The notes beneath the pieces were generated by a model, which worked only from the letters and a program-made list of their open reading frames with translations, was not told the DNA's origin and made no database searches. The position numbers and the translations under genes were made by a program. Positions 26,600-37,085 of a DNA stretch of 64,000 nucleotides are shown here, in pieces (position 1 is the stretch's first letter; every line of letters starts with the position of its first letter). This DNA comes from [Borrelia] turdi (GTDB lineage: Bacteria; Spirochaetota; Spirochaetia; Borreliales; Borreliaceae), in the NCBI RefSeq assembly GCF_008828755.2, contig NZ_QBLM01000002.1, positions 1 through 64,000 on the forward strand. The letters are read 5' to 3'.

Positions 26600-27874
26600 T
26601 TACTTTATAAAATCTAATAATGTTGTTTGCATTATTTTAGCAGAGATTCCTAAAGATACTTGATAAGCTAAGCTTGCCATATTTAAATTAGTTATTGCTT
26701 TTGTTACATCAATATCGGTGTATTGGACCATATCTTCTTTCATGTCCGCAGTCTCTTTACTTATTCTTTCGTAGCTTCTGTCAAGTCTATTCTCTTTTGC
26801 TCCAAGATCCGCAATGGATATAAACAATCTTTTTAGGCTTCCATCAATTTCTGCTAGGCTTCTACTTCCAATAAGCTCTTCTTTATTATTGTAAAGTGTG
26901 TCTCTAAGATCAATAAGCGCATCGAAAATAGATCTACTTCTAACTTCTGTACTGCTAGAAAGGTTATAAGGAGGTAGTTTAGTATCATTGTTCTTAGTAA
27001 GTATTCCAAGCGTTTGTAAAACATTTGATTCTTTTGCTTCTGTTATCCAAATTTGGTGTGGAGTTGTAGTTTTAATAGATAATGAGTTTAAAACGGGATC
27101 AATGCTTGCTTCAACAGGTGCTGAGGATTCATTGATTTTTGCAACAATATCAAGAGCAGTATCTCCTATTGTTAATCCTATTTCAATATTATCAATATAA
27201 ATTTTTGTATTTTCTTTTACGGCAAATCCATTAGTGTTTATTGATGAGATAATATTTTGGTTTTGCAAGAAAAATATTTTATTTCCAGGGTAATTATTTG
27301 ACATATGTACTTCATTATATACTTCTGTTTTCTTTTCAGCTTGATTGCCGTTGTATTCTACTTTAATTATTTGCGGGCCTTCACCATCTTTGCTTATTTT
27401 GCTTATTTTGTTCTCTCTAGTTACTTTAAATGCTTCGCTATCAATTTTGGTCCCTGAGAATATACTGTATCCATCAGGTCCTTTAGCGTTTGCTATTGCA
27501 ATGGCATCTTCGAGTAGGGCATTTACTTCTTTTGATATCATTTTTTTGTCATCTGCCTCGTAAGTTCCGCTTGCTCCTTGAATGGCAATTTCTTTAGCCC
27601 GTGTTAAAATATTTGCAAGAGATTGTAAGTATCCCTCTGCATATCTAAGGTTACTTTTAGAAGTGCCAATATTTTTTATGTATACGTTTAGCTTAAATAT
27701 GTCGCTATCTAGTCTTATTGCGTGAGTAACGCCTGTTGGATCGTTTCTTAGTTTTACAATCCTTTTGCCGCCTTTGTATAAGTTTTCTAAAAGTCTTGTA
27801 ATTTTAGATTCTTGTTCTGCTGCAGAGGTTTTTAAATTTTCATATGTTAATGGATGGCTTACTCTATTTATCAT
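26600..27874 (-). CDS. flgL: Flagellar hook-filament junction protein FlgL (HAP3)
   Basis: 424 residues. The flagellin-like N-terminal helix has [17 protein letters not shown] and the C-terminal helix has [19 protein letters not shown], as in FlgL. The middle is longer than in E. coli FlgL (317 residues), with an insert rich in strands. It forms part of the hook-filament junction; in spirochaetes this lies in the periplasm. It starts 2 bases after flgK. Confidence 0.92.
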   Translation of the reverse strand: MINRVSHPLTYENLKTSAAEQESKITRLLENLYKGGKRIVKLRNDPTGVTHAIRLDSDIFKLNVYIKNIGTSKSNLRYAEGYLQSLANILTRAKEIAIQGASGTYEADDKKMISKEVNALLEDAIAIANAKGPDGYSIFSGTKIDSEAFKVTRENKISKISKDGEGPQIIKVEYNGNQAEKKTEVYNEVHMSNNYPGNKIFFLQNQNIISSINTNGFAVKENTKIYIDNIEIGLTIGDTALDIVAKINESSAPVEASIDPVLNSLSIKTTTPHQIWITEAKESNVLQTLGILTKNNDTKLPPYNLSSSTEVRSRSIFDALIDLRDTLYNNKEELIGSRSLAEIDGSLKRLFISIADLGAKENRLDRSYERISKETADMKEDMVQYTDIDVTKAITNLNMASLAYQVSLGISAKIMQTTLLDFIK

Positions 27875-27876
27875 GC

Positions 27877-29760
27877 TTATACTCCCATTTTATTTATTAC
27901 TGTGTCTATTAGTTCAGTAGAAACAGCAATAAATTTACTTGCTGCAATAAATGCTTGCTGAAATTCGATCATGTTTGCAAGTTCTTCATCTTTATTTACC
28001 CCAGAAATAGACATTCTTAGATCTGTTAAATCTTTTAATATTTGAGATTGGCTTTCTTTTGTAATTTCCGATATTTGTCCTTTTATTGCTATGTTTGATG
28101 CCGTATTTGCAAAGTAATCATTTAGTGTTAAATTTTTGCCAATCATAATCTGAGAATTTCCAAAAGAAGAGATTCTCAGCGCTGCTTGGTTATCCCCAAT
28201 AGATATTTCATTTGTTGGATTTTTGATTCCCGCTGCTATTTTTGAAGGATCTGAGTCTATTGTGTCTGCAACTTTTATCCATGCTGCAGGATTTTTTAGA
28301 GGTGAGATTGAATAAGTAGATTTAGGTGTTAATTTGTCTGTTGTGTCAATATTCTTATAATCATAAGCTCCCTCAGGCCCAGATGCATTTAATATTCCTG
28401 TATATTTTGTTAGAAATAATCCAGAATCTTCTATATGTTTGATTCTAAATGTTATGTTCTCATTTTCTTGTTCTTTAACGGCTTTGATTTCAAGCTTGCC
28501 TTCTGAGTTAATTCTTGCTGTAACTTGTGCATTGGAATTGTTTATTCTATTTAGTACATCTCGAACTGTATCTGGAGCATTGTAAGGTATTTCTATAATC
28601 TCATTACCATTAGTAGCTTCAAATTTAAGAATTCCGTAAAATCCCAATTTCTCTTCTGGGAATACTTCGTTTGTGCTATTAATTTTGAAGATATGAACGG
28701 AATCAAATTGGCCATTTCCGTTAGTATCATACCTACCACGATCATCAGTTAATTTTAATTCTTGAGAAAAAAAGCTTCTTCCGCTTTTTTTGTCCATTCC
28801 ATGCCCTGTTTCATGTATTTCATTAACAAGCTCTACAATGTTGGCAGCCAAATTATTCAGCTCATCAATTTCATTTTTAATCTCTTTATCTCTTATGTTA
28901 AGCAAAGATCCCAGTTTTCCCGTTTTAAGGTGAACTTTATCATTATTTGCCCATAAAATGTTCCATCTAGTTCTAGTAGGTCCGTTTGTAGCTTCTAGCT
29001 TGAATTCATTAGCAATTGAACCTTGTACAAGGTGCCTTCCTTCTGAGTGAATTAAAAATTCATTAGGATCTTGTTTGTTTTCAATTGATATACTCATTAA
29101 ATTGCCTAATTTTTCAACCATTAAATCCCTTGCATCCATTAAATCATTTGGATTGTCTTTCATTGCTTGAGATTTTGCAATTTGTTTATTAAGATTTGCA
29201 ATGTTTTTAATATAATTATTTGCCTCATCTGTTGTAATTTTTATTTCATCATTTGCCATTACGTAAATTCTTTCAAGAGAATGGAATCTACTTCTCATTA
29301 CTTCGCAAAAAGATTTACCCCTTTCTAGAATTATCTTTCTTTCTGCTAAACCTTGTGGTTGATTTGCTAGATCTTGCCAACTTTCCCAAAAATCATTTAA
29401 TCTTTTTCTTATTGATTGATCTTCAGGTTCATTATAAACATCTTCTAGCATTGATATAAACTTATCTTGCGAAGTCCAGTACCCTAGTAGGTGTGATTCT
29501 TCAACGATCCTTGTGTTAAGTAGCTCGTCTTTTACTCTGTCTATAGATTGAACTACAATTCCTTGACCCAATTGCCCTTGTTTTTTAGCTCTGTTTATTT
29601 GTGGAGCATAAAGCGGAATTTCGGTTTTCATTGTTACTCTTTGTCTTGAATATCCAGGCTTTGTAGCATTGGATAAATTATGCCCAACTGTATTCATTGC
29701 ATCTTTATTTGCAAATAAGCTTCTTTTGCCAATTTCTATTCCTGAGAATGTTGAATCCAC
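27877..29760 (-). CDS. flgK: Flagellar hook-associated protein FlgK (HAP1)
   Basis: 627 residues. The N-terminus has [20 protein letters not shown] and [18 protein letters not shown], the FlgK signature, and the C-terminus has [19 protein letters not shown], the shared flagellar rod/hook helix. It joins hook and filament together with FlgL. It lies 11 bases after the FlgN-like chaperone gene and directly before flgL. Confidence 0.94.
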   Translation of the reverse strand: MDSTFSGIEIGKRSLFANKDAMNTVGHNLSNATKPGYSRQRVTMKTEIPLYAPQINRAKKQGQLGQGIVVQSIDRVKDELLNTRIVEESHLLGYWTSQDKFISMLEDVYNEPEDQSIRKRLNDFWESWQDLANQPQGLAERKIILERGKSFCEVMRSRFHSLERIYVMANDEIKITTDEANNYIKNIANLNKQIAKSQAMKDNPNDLMDARDLMVEKLGNLMSISIENKQDPNEFLIHSEGRHLVQGSIANEFKLEATNGPTRTRWNILWANNDKVHLKTGKLGSLLNIRDKEIKNEIDELNNLAANIVELVNEIHETGHGMDKKSGRSFFSQELKLTDDRGRYDTNGNGQFDSVHIFKINSTNEVFPEEKLGFYGILKFEATNGNEIIEIPYNAPDTVRDVLNRINNSNAQVTARINSEGKLEIKAVKEQENENITFRIKHIEDSGLFLTKYTGILNASGPEGAYDYKNIDTTDKLTPKSTYSISPLKNPAAWIKVADTIDSDPSKIAAGIKNPTNEISIGDNQAALRISSFGNSQIMIGKNLTLNDYFANTASNIAIKGQISEITKESQSQILKDLTDLRMSISGVNKDEELANMIEFQQAFIAASKFIAVSTELIDTVINKMGV

Positions 29761-29771
29761 TCTAAACTCCT

Positions 29772-30266
29772 TTAAAGTTTTTTATTTATTAAAACGGAAG
29801 CTTCGTTTGAGCGTCCAATTTTTGGCCCGTAAGGGTTTTTGTAAGTTACATTTTCTACACTTTCTTGGATATCTTGAAATATTATTGCCAACATGTCAAG
29901 GGATGTGTTTACATAGTTTTGTATTATGCAGTTTAAATTTTTGATATTTAGTATTCCAATTTTCAATTTGTGTATATAGTCGTATATTTCTTTTTTATGA
30001 ATTGTAGTTAATTTTTCTACAGCTTCGTAAGTTGATTTAAAGTTTTCATTTTTGGTAAATTTTTTCCAAATTTCGTCTCTTTTACTTTCAATTTTTTTAA
30101 AACTTTCAAGTGATATTTTTGTTTCGTTTACGATCTCTTTAAGTTCGATTTCATTTTTATTGTCGATATTTTCTTTTATTTTTAAGTATGACTTATATAC
30201 TTCTTCTACCAAGAGAAGTTCTTTTTTCAAGACATCTCTTAGTTCAATTTCAAGTTTTGCTTTCAT
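29772..30266 (-). CDS. flgN: FlgN-like flagellar export chaperone
   Basis: 164 residues, all-helical and charged, with the FlgN features of a long helical hairpin ([18 protein letters not shown]) and a C-terminal YGPKIGRS motif. FlgN binds the C-terminal helices of FlgK and FlgL before export, and this gene immediately precedes both. Sequence similarity is weak, so the name rests on position, length and the YGP ending. The ATG has no Shine-Dalgarno; a good promoter ends 13 bases upstream. Confidence 0.72.
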   Translation of the reverse strand: MKAKLEIELRDVLKKELLLVEEVYKSYLKIKENIDNKNEIELKEIVNETKISLESFKKIESKRDEIWKKFTKNENFKSTYEAVEKLTTIHKKEIYDYIHKLKIGILNIKNLNCIIQNYVNTSLDMLAIIFQDIQESVENVTYKNPYGPKIGRSNEASVLINKKL

Positions 30267-30279
30267 TTTTATAAAATTA

Positions 30280-30308
30280 ATTATAAGCCATTATAAATAT
30301 ATTTACAA
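30280..30308 (-). promoter_or_regulatory. Promoter of the flgN-flgK-flgL-fliW-csrA operon
   Basis: Minus strand TTGTAA (30303-30308), a 17-base spacer, and a perfect TATAAT (30280-30285). It is a housekeeping sigma-70 type, consistent with flagellar genes of Lyme borreliae being sigma-70 dependent. The expected start of transcription is only 5-7 bases before the flgN ATG. Confidence 0.7.
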
Positions 30309-30329
30309 ATCAACTTTGTTTTTTTATTA

Positions 30330-30338
30330 TGTTATAAT
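30330..30338 (+). promoter_or_regulatory. Extended -10 promoter of mnmE
   Basis: TGTTATAAT (TGn plus TATAAT) lies 10 bases before the mnmE ATG. No -35 match is seen, as is usual for extended -10 promoters. It is divergent from the flgN promoter 22 bases away. Confidence 0.6.
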
Positions 30339-30348
30339 ACATTAAGGT

Positions 30349-31743
30349 ATGAGTAAGCTTTTTGAAAAAGATGATGACATTGTAGCTCTTGCAACTCCCC
30401 TTTTAAGTAGTGCTTTATGTGTGATACGTAGCAGTGGTGCTTTTTCTATTTCTAAATTTTCTAAAATCTTTTCAAATCATGCAGCTCTTAATTCAGCATC
30501 TGGGAATACGATTCATTATGGTTATATATTAGATAATGAGAACAATTGCAAGGTAGATGAAGTTATTGTATGTTTGTATCGAGCACCAAAGAGCTTTACG
30601 GGGCAAGATTCTATTGAAGTTATAGCTCATGGTTCTGTGATTGGAATTAAAAAGATTATAGATTTGTTTTTAAAAAGTGGGTTTAGGATGGCTGAGCCTG
30701 GTGAATTTACTTTACGCGCATTTCTTGCTAAAAAAATTGATCTTACAAGAGCAGAAGCAATTAATGAGATTGTTTTTGCCAAGACTAATAAAACTTATTC
30801 TCTTGCAGTTAATAAACTTTCTGGAGCTTTATTTGTTAAAATAGATGCAATAAAAAAATGTATTTTAAATTTTCTCTCGGCTGTTAGTGTTTATCTTGAT
30901 TATGAGGTTGATGATTATGAGATTAACATTCCTTTTGACTTGATTTTAAATAGCAAGGCTGAGCTTAAAAAATTAATTAATTCTTATAGAGTTTATGAAA
31001 AAATTGATTGTGGTGTTACCTTGGTTTTAGCAGGTTCTGTTAATGCTGGCAAGTCTTCGTTATTTAATTTGTTTCTCAAAAAAGATAGATCAATTGTCTC
31101 TTCAGATCCTGGTACTACAAGAGATTATATTGAAGCAAGTTTTGAGCTTGATGGTATTTTATTTAATCTTTTTGATACAGCAGGTCTTAGAGATGCTGAT
31201 AATTTTGTTGAGAGATTAGGAATTGAAAAAAGTAATTCTTTAATAAAGGAAGCATCTTTAGTAATTTATGTTATTGATGTTAGTTCAGATTTAACAAGAG
31301 ATGATTTTTTATTTATTGATTCAAACAAATCTAATATTAAAGTATTATTTGTTTTAAATAAGATAGATTTAAAGATAAATAAATCTACTGAGGGATTTGT
31401 TCGTTCGAGTGTGTTAAATTCTTCAAATTTAATAATGATTAGTACTAAAAATTTAGAAGGAATAGATATTCTTTATGACAAAATAAAGGAATTAATTTCT
31501 TATGAGAGAGTAGAGCTTAGTGTTGATGATGTAATAATATCGTCAAGACGGCAGATGCAACTTTTAGAGAAAGCTTATGCTTTGATTTTAGATTTATTGA
31601 GTAAAATTGAGCGTCAAGTGAGTTATGATATGTTAGCATTTGATGCTTATGAAGTTGTCAACTGTTTGGGTGAAATAACAGGAGAAATTAGTAGTGAAGA
31701 TGTTCTTGACAATATGTTTAAGAATTTTTGTTTGGGAAAATAA
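30349..31743 (+). CDS. mnmE: tRNA modification GTPase MnmE
   Basis: 464 residues. The N-terminal tetrahydrofolate-binding domain has [20 protein letters not shown], the GTPase domain has the P-loop [12 protein letters not shown] (near 227) with [11 protein letters not shown] and NKID, and the C-terminus ends CLGK with the conserved catalytic-region cysteine. MnmE and MnmG together install the aminomethyl-type modification at wobble uridine 34. The ATG is preceded only by AAGG with a 1-base spacer. mnmG follows, starting 2 bases after the mnmE stop. Confidence 0.95.
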   Translation: MSKLFEKDDDIVALATPLLSSALCVIRSSGAFSISKFSKIFSNHAALNSASGNTIHYGYILDNENNCKVDEVIVCLYRAPKSFTGQDSIEVIAHGSVIGIKKIIDLFLKSGFRMAEPGEFTLRAFLAKKIDLTRAEAINEIVFAKTNKTYSLAVNKLSGALFVKIDAIKKCILNFLSAVSVYLDYEVDDYEINIPFDLILNSKAELKKLINSYRVYEKIDCGVTLVLAGSVNAGKSSLFNLFLKKDRSIVSSDPGTTRDYIEASFELDGILFNLFDTAGLRDADNFVERLGIEKSNSLIKEASLVIYVIDVSSDLTRDDFLFIDSNKSNIKVLFVLNKIDLKINKSTEGFVRSSVLNSSNLIMISTKNLEGIDILYDKIKELISYERVELSVDDVIISSRRQMQLLEKAYALILDLLSKIERQVSYDMLAFDAYEVVNCLGEITGEISSEDVLDNMFKNFCLGK

Positions 31744-31745
31744 AT

Positions 31746-33611
31746 ATGGATTTTGACGCAATTGTTATTGGAGGAGGTCATGCGGGAATTGAAGCTGCGC
31801 TTGCTCTTTCAAGATTGAATTTTAAAACTTTAATGATTACTCAAAATTTAGATACAATCGGAAAGCTTTCTTGCAATCCCGCTATTGGTGGGCTTGCTAA
31901 GGGTAATATGGTTAGAGAAATCGATGCTCTTGGCGGAGAAATGGGTCGTATTATTGATTTTAGCATGATTCAGTTTAGAGTTTTAAACAAAAGTCGTGGT
32001 CCTGCAGTTCAAGCTCCACGCGCCCAAGCTGATAAATTAATGTACCAAACCAAGGCTAAAGAAACTTTAGAGCGTCAAGATAATCTTGATCTTTTCCAAG
32101 ATACAGTTGTTGATTTTCTTCTTAATTCTATGAGAAATGAAATCGAAGGTGTTGTTACAGAGAGGGGTAATAAGTTTAAATCAAGAGTTGTTGTGCTTAC
32201 AACAGGGACGTTTCTTCGAGGTAAAATATTTATTGGTGAGTATAGAGCTGATATGGGCAGGCTTGCTGAATTTTCTGCTTATGGGCTTGACAAAACCTTG
32301 CTTAGCCTTGGATTTGAAATGGGTAGGCTTAAAACAGGCACTCCAGCTAGAATTCATAAAAAAAGTGTGGATTTTTCAAAAACTGAGGTTCAATTTGGAG
32401 ATTCAGACATCATACCTTTCTCTTTTTCAAATGGCAAGTTAGATAAATCTCAGCTCTCATGTTATGTAACTTATACTAATAAAAGAACTCACGAAATAAT
32501 TAGTGAAAATATGCATTTATCACCTCTTTATTCTGGCGAGATTGTGGGTAATGGTCCAAGATATTGTCCTTCTATTGAGGATAAGATAGTAAAATTTAAA
32601 GATAAAGACAGACATCAAATTTTTATTGAGCCTGAAGGGTTTAATACGGAAGAAATGTATCTTAATGGCCTTAGTTCTTCTTTGCCTGAGAATATTCAAC
32701 AAAAATTGATTAACAGCATTGAAGGTCTTGAGCATGCTATTATTACAAGGCCTGGTTATGCTGTTGAGTATGACTATATAAATCCAATTGAACTTTATCC
32801 AAATCTTGAGAGTAAAAGAGTTAAGGGTCTTTTTATAGCAGGTCAGACCAATGGCTCTTCAGGATATGAAGAAGCAGCAGCTCAAGGTTTAATGGCTGGA
32901 ATTAATGCGGCTCTTAGACTTCAAAATAAAGAGCCAATGGTTTTAACAAGAACCAGTTCTTATATTGGAGTTCTTATTGATGATCTTGTTACTAAAGGTA
33001 CTAAAGAGCCTTACAGAATGTTTACTTCTAGGGCTGAGCACAGACTTAATTTAAGGCACGATACTAGTGATAAGCGCTTGATTAAGATTGGATATGATCT
33101 TGGACTTGTTGATGAGGAGAGATATTCACAGTATCTTTTTAAGAAAAGGAGAGTTGAAGAGATAAAAGAGCTTTTAAAGCAAAGGCGTCTTAGCTTAAAA
33201 GATGTTGTTGATGAGCAATTTAAAAAACATGTTAGTAAAGATTTTTACCATATTTTAAAAGATCCTTCTATTAGTTTAGATAATTTGATAAAGATTGATC
33301 CAAGTTTAAGTGATTCAAAAGTAATTTTAGAGCAAGTTGAATTAGATATTAAATATGAAGGCTATATTAATAGACAAAAAGATTTGATTAAAAAACTTCA
33401 TAATCTTGAGCTTGTTAAGCTTCCATTGGATTTTAATTACGAGATTATTGAGGGTCTCTCAAGAGAAGCTAGAGAAAAATTTTCTAAGGTTCAACCAGCT
33501 ACTCTTGCTCAAGCAAGTCGAATTCCTGGAATAAGAAATACGGATATTACTGTTTTGTTTATATATTTTTCAAATCCTAAAAATAAGGTAGTTTTAAATT
33601 TTTCTTTATGA
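31746..33611 (+). CDS. mnmG: tRNA uridine-34 modification enzyme MnmG (GidA)
   Basis: 621 residues from the ATG at 31746, giving [18 protein letters not shown]; an upstream TTG (31728) would overlap mnmE and precede the natural family N-terminus. The FAD dinucleotide fold [12 protein letters not shown] is at residues 9-20, and the two MnmG signatures [12 protein letters not shown] and [17 protein letters not shown] are present. It uses FAD, NADH and folate with MnmE. The rsmG ATG overlaps its stop by 4 bases. Confidence 0.95.
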   Translation: MDFDAIVIGGGHAGIEAALALSRLNFKTLMITQNLDTIGKLSCNPAIGGLAKGNMVREIDALGGEMGRIIDFSMIQFRVLNKSRGPAVQAPRAQADKLMYQTKAKETLERQDNLDLFQDTVVDFLLNSMRNEIEGVVTERGNKFKSRVVVLTTGTFLRGKIFIGEYRADMGRLAEFSAYGLDKTLLSLGFEMGRLKTGTPARIHKKSVDFSKTEVQFGDSDIIPFSFSNGKLDKSQLSCYVTYTNKRTHEIISENMHLSPLYSGEIVGNGPRYCPSIEDKIVKFKDKDRHQIFIEPEGFNTEEMYLNGLSSSLPENIQQKLINSIEGLEHAIITRPGYAVEYDYINPIELYPNLESKRVKGLFIAGQTNGSSGYEEAAAQGLMAGINAALRLQNKEPMVLTRTSSYIGVLIDDLVTKGTKEPYRMFTSRAEHRLNLRHDTSDKRLIKIGYDLGLVDEERYSQYLFKKRRVEEIKELLKQRRLSLKDVVDEQFKKHVSKDFYHILKDPSISLDNLIKIDPSLSDSKVILEQVELDIKYEGYINRQKDLIKKLHNLELVKLPLDFNYEIIEGLSREAREKFSKVQPATLAQASRIPGIRNTDITVLFIYFSNPKNKVVLNFSL

Positions 33612-34234
33612 TAAGTAATATTAAATTTGCCTTATCAGAACATAATTTTCAGTTTACTTATAAAGATCTTCAGAAAATAAATTTATATATAAAGAGAATT
33701 TTACTTTTAAATACCAGATTTAATTTAATTTCAAAGAGCAATAGTAACTTCAATTCTATTCTTAATCTACATGTTATAGATTCTCTTTTAGGATTGCCCA
33801 CTATTAAAGCGATTAATCCTTCTGAAATTCTTGATATTGGAAGTGGTGCTGGATTTCCAGGTATTATTTTGGCTATTTTTGATACTTCTAGAAAGTATTA
33901 TCTTTTAGAGAGAAGTAAAAAAAAGTCTACTTTTTTGAAAATGATAAAATTAGAACTTGATTTAGAAAATGTAAAAATTTTAGAATATGAGATTGAAAGA
34001 GAAAAAAAGAAGTATGAATTTATTACAATTCGAGCTTTTAGAAGCATGAATGAATATGCGTTAGTTTTAAAGAATCTTTTAAAGAATGGGGGCTTAATTA
34101 TGGCATATAAAGGTAAATTTGATAAAATTAACCTTGAAGTCAATCAAATTAAAGACTTATTTAGTAAAATAGAAGTAAAGTCTTTAAATTCAAAATTAAG
34201 CTTAGACAGAAATTTGGTTTTGCTTTACAGATAA
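33608..34234 (+). CDS. rsmG: 16S rRNA (guanine-527 N7)-methyltransferase RsmG (GidB)
   Basis: 208 residues. FNLISKSN and the SAM-binding [17 protein letters not shown] (near residues 76-92) identify RsmG, with [13 protein letters not shown] following. It methylates G527 of 16S rRNA; loss in other bacteria gives low-level streptomycin resistance. Last gene of mnmE-mnmG-rsmG, overlapping mnmG by 4 bases. A 10-bp stem-loop begins at its stop codon. Confidence 0.92.
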   Translation: MISNIKFALSEHNFQFTYKDLQKINLYIKRILLLNTRFNLISKSNSNFNSILNLHVIDSLLGLPTIKAINPSEILDIGSGAGFPGIILAIFDTSRKYYLLERSKKKSTFLKMIKLELDLENVKILEYEIEREKKKYEFITIRAFRSMNEYALVLKNLLKNGGLIMAYKGKFDKINLEVNQIKDLFSKIEVKSLNSKLSLDRNLVLLYR

Positions 34235-34256
34235 ACAGATAATATTATTATCTGTT
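34234..34256. terminator. Perfect stem-loop at the end of rsmG
   Basis: AACAGATAAT (34234-34243), loop ATT, ATTATCTGTT (34247-34256): a 10-bp perfect stem starting at the last base of the rsmG stop. It is followed by TAGGTTCAATTT, not a T-run, so it is either a weak terminator or an RNA-processing or stabilising element between rsmG and the MoxR gene. Confidence 0.5.
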
Positions 34257-34299
34257 TAGGTTCAATTTATATTTTAGAGTGATTTTGACTAGGAGTATT

Positions 34300-35292
34300 A
34301 TGAAAAGTAGTTTTCAAATAGATTCAGAAGTAGAAAATGCATTACATTTGATAAATAAATTTAGAAGAGAGGTTGCAAGTAGGGTTCTTGGTCAAAAAGA
34401 GATGATTGATGCTATTTTAATGGGGCTTTTAACAGAGGGGCATGTTTTGCTTGAAGGGGTTCCAGGTCTTGCCAAGACTCTTGCAATTCAAACTGTATCT
34501 GATGTTCTTGATCTTGAGTTTAAGCGTATACAGTTTACCCCAGATCTTTTGCCGTCCGATCTTACGGGTAATATGGTTTATAAAAGTGCTACAGGGACTT
34601 TTAAAGTTAGAAAAGGCCCAGTATTTTCAAATGTTATTTTAGCAGATGAAATTAATAGGGCTCCTGCAAAAGTTCAGTCTGCTCTTCTTGAGGCTATGGG
34701 AGAAAGACAAGTAACTCTTGGGGATGAAACCCATAGACTTCCAGATCCGTTTTTTGTTCTTGCTACTCAAAATCCAATAGAACAAGAAGGGACTTATAAT
34801 TTGCCAGAATCTCAACTTGATAGATTTCTATTAAAAGTTAATGTTAATTATCCATCAGTGCAAGATGAAGTAAGGCTTTTGAAAATATTCTCAGTAGATG
34901 GGCGTCTTGAAAATATTAAAGTTGCAAAGGTTATGAATGCTTATTCGTTGGCTGACATTAAGAGAACGGTCGGCAGGGTAAAAGTTGATGACAAAATAAT
35001 GCTTTATATTGTTACTTTAATTTCGGCATCTCGCGAGAGAGATAAAAAAACTTATCCGTTTGCTAAATATATTGAATTTGGCGCATCTCCCAGGGCTTCT
35101 CTTAGTTTGTTAAAGTGTGCTCGTGTTAATGCTCTTTATGAGGGGCGAATATTTGTTTTGCCAGAAGATGTCAAAGCTGTAGCTTACAGTGTGTTAAGGC
35201 ACAGAATTACTCCATCTTATGAGGCAGAGGTAGAGGAAATGAGTATTGATGATATTATTAGAATGCTTCTTTCTGCTGTAGCTCTTCCTTAG
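34300..35292 (+). CDS. MoxR-family AAA+ ATPase of the Bat operon
   Basis: 330 residues from the ATG at 34300, with AGGAG 4 bases upstream; an in-frame GTG at 34279 lacks this. Walker A is GVPGLAKT (near residues 53-60), Walker B is ILADEINRAPAKVQSALLEA, and sensor 1 is FFVLATQNPIEQEGTY, all typical of MoxR proteins. MoxR ATPases are thought to act as chaperones for VWA-domain partners, and two such partners plus a DUF58 protein follow here. It heads a run of seven genes reaching 41625. Confidence 0.93.
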   Translation: MKSSFQIDSEVENALHLINKFRREVASRVLGQKEMIDAILMGLLTEGHVLLEGVPGLAKTLAIQTVSDVLDLEFKRIQFTPDLLPSDLTGNMVYKSATGTFKVRKGPVFSNVILADEINRAPAKVQSALLEAMGERQVTLGDETHRLPDPFFVLATQNPIEQEGTYNLPESQLDRFLLKVNVNYPSVQDEVRLLKIFSVDGRLENIKVAKVMNAYSLADIKRTVGRVKVDDKIMLYIVTLISASRERDKKTYPFAKYIEFGASPRASLSLLKCARVNALYEGRIFVLPEDVKAVAYSVLRHRITPSYEAEVEEMSIDDIIRMLLSAVALP

Positions 35293-35306
35293 GAAATAAT
35301 TTTTAA

Positions 35307-36179
35307 ATGATGCAAGATAACGAGTTAAATAGTAGTACTAAAACCAGGATAAAAGCTTTAAAGTTCTTTTCAAGGAAAATGCTTTCTGAGCTTAATTTTG
35401 GCGGCTATCGTTCAATTTTTAAAGGACTTGGTCTTGAGTTTCATGAATTTAGACCTTATGAGGATTCTGATGATGCTAGATTTATTGATTGGAATGTGAG
35501 CTCAAAAGCCGATAGTATTTTTTCAAAGGTTTTCAAAGAAGACAGAGGAATGAATCTTCATCTTCTAGTTGATAATTCTCTTTCTATGAGCTTAGGAGAT
35601 AAAGTAAATAAAAAAGATGTTCAGGATTTGTTGGTTTCTATTTTTGCACATATGGCATTTTTTAATAATGATAAAATAGGTGTTACTTTTTTTTCAAGCG
35701 GAACAGACAAGTTTATACCTTCTAGCAAAGGCCATTCACACTTGGGATTGATTTTAAGTGAAACAATCAATAGAAATCTTAAGCCGGGTAGCAGCCTAGC
35801 TTATATTTTTAAAAATACAGCAGAATATTATAAAAAAAGATCTTTAGTTATAATTATTTCTGATTTTAAGGCGAATGCTTATTTTAAATCTTTAAATGTT
35901 TTGAGTAAGAGACATAATGTTGTTGCTATAAGAATTTCAGATTTTTTTGATGAAAATTTTCCTAAAATTGGAACTTTGATTTGTGAGGACATTGAAACTG
36001 GAGAAAATTTTTTAGTTTCAGGGTTTAGCAAGTTAACATTAAGTGGTTATAAAAACTATTGGACACTTGATAAAATAAAATGGAAAAAAGAGTGTATTAA
36101 AAAAAATATTAGTTTTATTGAAATTGATACTAAAGAAGATGTTTTTAAGAAACTTAAAATTCTTCTTAAAAAGGGATAA
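35307..36179 (+). CDS. DUF58-domain protein of the Bat operon
   Basis: 290 residues, no signal peptide. The DUF58 core FHEFRPYEDSDDARFIDWN (near residues 46-64) is followed by a VWA-like region with LLVDNSLSMS, a DxSxS metal site. These proteins accompany MoxR ATPases in nearly all such operons; their biochemical role is not settled. ATGATG gives two adjacent starts after AGGAAA. Confidence 0.9.
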   Translation: MMQDNELNSSTKTRIKALKFFSRKMLSELNFGGYRSIFKGLGLEFHEFRPYEDSDDARFIDWNVSSKADSIFSKVFKEDRGMNLHLLVDNSLSMSLGDKVNKKDVQDLLVSIFAHMAFFNNDKIGVTFFSSGTDKFIPSSKGHSHLGLILSETINRNLKPGSSLAYIFKNTAEYYKKRSLVIIISDFKANAYFKSLNVLSKRHNVVAIRISDFFDENFPKIGTLICEDIETGENFLVSGFSKLTLSGYKNYWTLDKIKWKKECIKKNISFIEIDTKEDVFKKLKILLKKG

Positions 36180-36185
36180 TAGATT

Positions 36186-37085
36186 TTGAAGAGAATTATT
36201 TCAAATCTTTTTCTTTTTTTAACTTTATTTTTACATTCTTATGAAATAAAGAATGAAATATTTATGCCAACTCGTTATTATGTGGGTGATTCTGTTGATT
36301 TTAAAGTTTCATTAATTTTAAATGATGATGAAGAGTTTTTTCCTGTTGATTTTAAAGAGATTAAAGATGAATTTGTTGAAGTAAATTCAATTAGCTTTAA
36401 TGATGTAACAAATGAAATAATAGTTAATTTTGTCTCTTTTTATATTGGAAGTAGTTCTCTTCCTTCTCTTTATATTGGGGATGTAATTAGCAATGGTAAG
36501 AAAAAAAAGGTTGTTTTAGAGAATATAAAAATCAATACAGATAAACTAGTATCTAATAATTCTGATTTTAAAATTAAAAATATAGAAGGCGTTTTATTTA
36601 TTCCTGGAACAAGTGCTTATTTGTTTTTATTTATTTTTGCGTTGTTTTTGATTCCTTATTTGATTATTAAGCTTTTAAAGCTTTTAAATCGGCTTTTAAT
36701 TTACTTGATAGTTAAGCATGGACTTAGAAAGCCTTATAAAGTATTGCAGAAACAGTTTGTTATTTTGTCTAAATATGTTAAAGAAGGTGGAGATCAGAGT
36801 ACATTTTATAATTTAATAAATTCTTCTTTAAGAGTTTATTTGTCTAAAAAAACAGGTTTTGATTTTAATGCGATTACTACAACAGAAATTTCTGTAATTT
36901 TGCAAGATCTTAAGGTTCCTTACGAGATTCGTTCAACTTTTATTAATACTTTAAGGCTTTCTGATTTTAGTAAATTTAGTGGTGTTGATTTAGTATTTGA
37001 TAGTTTGTCGTTTGTTTTAGATGATTTAAGAACTGCAGCATCGAATTTTGAAGAATTTAATAGAGGTTCTAATGCTAACATTTAA
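36186..37085 (+). CDS. Membrane-anchored Bat-operon protein
   Basis: 299 residues from a TTG start shortly after the DUF58 gene; AGGG lies upstream. A signal peptide (1-19) is followed by a beta-rich exported domain (about 20-130), a membrane segment near 140-165, then a cytoplasmic domain with FYNLINSSLRVYLSKKTGFD and TTTEISVILQ, which resembles the cytoplasmic part of DUF4381/BatD-related proteins between DUF58 and BatA genes elsewhere. BatA starts within its final codons. Confidence 0.75.
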   Translation: MKRIISNLFLFLTLFLHSYEIKNEIFMPTRYYVGDSVDFKVSLILNDDEEFFPVDFKEIKDEFVEVNSISFNDVTNEIIVNFVSFYIGSSSLPSLYIGDVISNGKKKKVVLENIKINTDKLVSNNSDFKIKNIEGVLFIPGTSAYLFLFIFALFLIPYLIIKLLKLLNRLLIYLIVKHGLRKPYKVLQKQFVILSKYVKEGGDQSTFYNLINSSLRVYLSKKTGFDFNAITTTEISVILQDLKVPYEIRSTFINTLRLSDFSKFSGVDLVFDSLSFVLDDLRTAASNFEEFNRGSNANI

